A model generated the notes under the pieces. That model was not told the origin of the DNA. It saw nothing but the letters and a program-made list of their open reading frames with translations, and made no database searches. Positions 60,605-64,000 of a stretch of 64,000 nt of DNA are shown here, one piece after another (within the stretch, counting starts at the first letter, position 1; each line of letters starts with the position of its first letter). Source of the stretch: Tolypeutes matacus (Eukaryota; Chordata; Mammalia; Cingulata; Chlamyphoridae); NCBI GenBank assembly GCA_026826555.1, contig JAKSZT010054304.1, positions 35,643,424 to 35,707,423 of the forward strand. The letters are read 5' to 3'. A program made the position numbers and the translations under genes.

Positions 60605-63600
60605 ATGACTGAAGTAAGAAATTCGTTACGAGTAATAACACTGAATGTTAATGGATTAAACTCACCAATCAAAAGACACAGATTGGCAGAATGGATAAGA
60701 AAATATGATCCATCTATATGCTGTCTACAAGAAACCCACCTTCGGCCCAGGGATTCAAGGAGGCTGAAAGTGAATGGCTGGAAAACCATTTTACAAGCTA
60801 ACAATAGCCAAAAAAGGGCAGGAGTAGCTATTCTAATATCAGACAAAATAGACTTTAAATGCAAAACTAATGTAAGAGACAAAGAGGGACACTACATATT
60901 AGTAAAAGGAGTAATCTCTCAAGAAGAGAGAACAATCATCAACATTTACGCACCTAATCGAGGTGCCTCAAAATACGTGCGGCAAACTCTGGAAAAACTA
61001 AGAGGAGAAATAAATTCCTCTACAATTATAGCAGGGGACTTCAACACACCACTATCATCATTAGACAGAACATCTAGGCAGAGAATTAATAAAGAAACTA
61101 AGGCACTCAACAATACATTAGAAGATTTGGAATTAATAGACATATACAGAACACTACACCCAAATACAGCGGGATTTACATTCTTCTCCAGTGCACATGG
61201 AACATACTCCAAAATAGACCACATGCTAGGCCACAAAACAACACTCAATGAATTCAGAAAGATTGAGATTATGCAAAGTAATTTCTCTGACCACAACAGA
61301 ATGAAGTTGGAAATCAATAAGGGCCAGAGAAACAGGTTAGGCACAAGGATATGGAAGTTAAACAACACACTTTAGACAAACAGTGGGTCAAAGAGGAAAT
61401 TTCAAAAGAAATCAGTAACTACCTTGAAACTAATGAAAACAACAACACAACATATCAAAACCTATGGGATGCAGCGAAAGCAGTCCTGAGAGGGAAGATC
61501 ATAGCCATAAATTCATATATTAAAAAAGAAGAAAGAGCTAAAATTGAAGACCTAACTGCACACTTGGAGGAATTGGAAAAACAACAACAAACTAAACCTA
61601 AAGGAAGTAGAAAACAGGAAATAACCAAGATTAGAGCAGAACTAAATGAAATAGAGAAAAAGAAAGCACTGGAAACAATAAACAAAACCAAAATGGTTCT
61701 TTGAGAATATCAACAAAATAGACAAACCCTTAGCCAGACTAACAAAGAAAAAGAGAGAACAGATGCAAATACATAAAATAAGGAATGAGCAAGGTGATAT
61801 CACTACTGACCCCACAGAAATAAAGACTATCATAAGAGGATACTTTGAAAAATTATATGCCAACAAGAATGACAATTTAGAGGAAATGGACAAGTTTCTA
61901 GAAACCCACAAACAGCCGACATTGATGAAAGAAGAAATAGATGAACTCAACAGCCCAATTACAAGTATGGAGATAGACTCAGTCATTAAAAACCTCCCAA
62001 CTAAGAAGAGTCCAGGACCAGATGGCTTCAGAGCTGAATTCTACCAAACATTCCGGAAAGAGCTAACACCAATTCTACTTAAGCTCTTCCAAAATATAGA
62101 AGTAGAAGGAATATTACCTAACTCATTCTATGATGCCAACATTACCCTAATACAAAACCAAATAAAGATACCACAAGAAAGGAAAATTACAGACCAATTT
62201 CTCTAATGAACCTAGATGCTAAAATCCTTAACAAAATACTTGCTAATCGCATTCAACAACATATCAAAAGGATTATACACCATGACCAAGTGGGTTTCCT
62301 CCCAGGTATGCAAGGATGGTTCAATATAAGAAAATCAATCAATGTAATACACCACATAAACAGATTGAAAGAAAAAAATCACATGATCATCTCTATAGAT
62401 GCAGAAAAAGCATTTGACAAAATCCAGCACTCTTTCCTCATAAAAACACTACAAAAGATAGGAATAGACAGAAACTTTCTGAATATGATAAAGGGTATAT
62501 ATGAAAAACCCAAAGCTAACATCATTTTCAATGGTGAAATCCTAAAAGCCTTCCCTCTGAGATTGGGAACTAAACAAGGATGCCCACTATCACCACTCCT
62601 ATTTAACATTGTCTTAGAAGTACTTGCGCAAGCACTGAGACAAGAAAAGGACATAGAATGCATCCAGATTGGAAAAGAAGTAAAAATTTCATTATTTGCA
62701 GATGACATGATCCTATACATAGAAAACCCTTGAGAAATCTACAACAAGGCTTCTAGAACTTATAAAGGAGTTCAGTAATGTTGCAGGCTATAAGATCAAC
62801 ACTCAAAAATCAGTAGCATTTCTATACACCAATAATGAACAAACTGAGGAGGAAATCAGGAAAAAAAACACATTTAAAATAGTAACTAAAAGAATCAAAT
62901 ACCTAGAAATAAATTTAACTAAAGATGCAAAGTATACAGAAAACTACACAACATTGTTAAAGGAAATCAAAGAAGACTTAAATAAATGGAAAAATATTCC
63001 CTGTTCATGGATAGGAAGACTAAACATCATCAATATGTCTATCCTACCCAAACTAATCTACAGATTTAATGCAATCCCAATAAAAGTCAACACTGTATTT
63101 TTTAAGGAACTGGAAAAACTAACCACAAAATATATTTGGAGAGGCAAGAGGCCCCGAATTGCCAAAGACATATTGAAAAAGGAAAATGAAGTTGGAGGTA
63201 TCACATTACCTGACTTTAAAACATACTACAAAGCTACAGTGATCAAAACTGCGTGGTATTGGCACAAGGATAGACCTACTGACCAATGGAACCAAATTGA
63301 GAGTTCTGATATAGATCCTCACATACACAGTTATCTGATATTTGACAAGGCCATGAAGCCCACTCAGTTGGGAGAGAATGGCCTCTTTAACAAGTGGTGC
63401 TTGGAGAACTGGATATCCATATCCAAAAGAATGAGAAAAGAATACCATCTCACTCCTTATACAAAAATCAACTCAAGATGGATCAAAGATCTAAATATAA
63501 GAACCAAAACCATAAAGACCTTGGAAGATAATGTAGGGAAGCATCTACAGGATCTTGTAATAGGAAATTGTTTCATGAACTTCACAGCTAAAGCACGAGC

Positions 63601-64000
63601 AGCAAGAGAAAAAATAGATAAATGGGATCTCCTCAAAATTAAGAACTTCTGCACCTCAAAGGATGTTATTAAGAAAATAAAAAAGCAGCCTACCCAATGG
63701 GAGAAAATATTTGGCAACCATATATCTGATAGCAGCCTAATATCCTGCATATATAAAGAAATCCTACACCTTGAAAATAAAAAGACAAACAACCCATTTA
63801 AAAAATGGGCAAGTGACCTGAAAAGACAGTTCTCCAAGGAAGAAATTCAAATGGCTAAAAAGCACATGAAAAAATGATCAACATCGCTTGCTATCAGGGA
63901 AATGCAAATCAAAACTACAATGAAATACCATCTTACACCCATCAGAATGGCAGCTATTAAAAAAACAGGATACACTAAATGTTAGAGAGGATGTGGAGGA
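60605..64000 (+). pseudogene. L1 ORF2 (endonuclease and reverse transcriptase), nearly complete
   Basis: The endonuclease is open at 60605-61375 (256 codons) and keeps its key motifs: L-N-V-N-G-L-N near the start, Q-E-T-H, G-D-F-N-T-P and S-D-H-N. Small indels at about 61371, 61692, 62153 and 62730 shift the frame. RT is open at 61763-62206 and 62206-62733, with F-A-D-D intact at 62695-62706. Thumb and connecting region are open at 62954-63877. A TGT to TGA change relative to copies 1 and 2 (about 63875) ends it before the cysteine-rich C-terminal domain, whose sequence continues past the window edge. This copy cannot work, but the breaks are few. Confidence 0.93.

Larger units (their letters stand above)
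57745..64000 (+). mobile_element. LINE-1 copy 5: youngest-looking, runs off the window
   Basis: GC-rich 5'UTR 57745-59573, ORF1 59574-60540, 64 bp spacer, ORF2 from 60605 to beyond 64000. All domains present in the window are in order with no large deletion, and the damage is mostly small indels. The spacing between ORF1 and ORF2 is about that of human L1. The 5'UTR is different from those of copies 2 and 4, so it is a different, probably later, subfamily. Confidence 0.95.

Noticed and set aside
60946..61368. 140-codon minus-strand frame
   Set aside because: Antisense shadow of the L1 endonuclease.
1..64000. Bacterial-type systems (CRISPR, operons, phage, defence islands)
   Set aside because: No spaced direct repeats, ribosome binding sites or operons; content is entirely mammalian interspersed repeats.

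Overview
The window looks like a gene-free, AT-rich stretch of a placental-mammal genome, built almost entirely from transposable elements of different ages. The main signals are five same-family LINE-1 (L1) copies plus an inverted L1 5' fragment. There are also eutherian fossils: a Tigger1 DNA transposon, an ERV-L pol region, MaLR LTRs, MIR and L2. A tRNA-derived SINE at 51228-51456 resembles the DAS-type SINEs of armadillos, sloths and anteaters. Together with the L1 subfamily and a ~1.1 kb retroposon I recall from the same group, this suggests Xenarthra; that assignment is an inference. I recognise no host exon, tRNA, rRNA or other host RNA gene. All long open frames lie in, or antisense to, retroelements.

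Layout. 1-3065: 3' part of an L1 on the + strand. 3066-6235: antisense, broken ERV-L gag/pro/pol remnant. 6235-7620: antisense L1 5'UTR plus most of ORF1, 3'-truncated at the ERV-L border. 7626-29870: mostly anonymous AT-rich DNA with scattered MIR and L2, two MaLR-type LTRs (one with a 5 bp target duplication), a ~1.1 kb retroposon at 17315-18465, a TTTA microsatellite holding a 10-N assembly gap, and an old L1/HAL1-like 5' fragment. 29876-34840: a second L1 with both ORFs degenerate. 34870-35462: an older L1 3' end with poly-A. 36819-38983: a Tigger1 pogo-family transposon with both ends and an internal deletion. 39740-40930: an ancient antisense L1. 43590-43799: a second, 5'-truncated copy of the 17.3 kb retroposon. 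45080-47270: probably another ancient antisense L1-like element.

48157-64000 is continuous L1 sequence: three head-to-tail L1 copies. The first carries an inserted SINE pair and a tandem repeat of part of its reverse transcriptase. The second interrupts the first. The third is the youngest-looking, with a GC-rich 5'UTR, a YY1-like initiator site, a nearly full ORF1, an open endonuclease domain and an intact FADD reverse-transcriptase motif. It is disabled by several small indels and a late stop, and runs off the window.

Functionally, the L1 ORF2 type of enzyme (endonuclease plus reverse transcriptase) is the likely agent that mobilised both the L1s and the SINE and retroposon copies. Nothing here looks like a working multi-gene system. 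The points most worth following up are the nested L1 array, the long antisense frame leaving the young L1 5'UTR, the retroposon family seen in two copies, and the dated insertions with clear target duplications.
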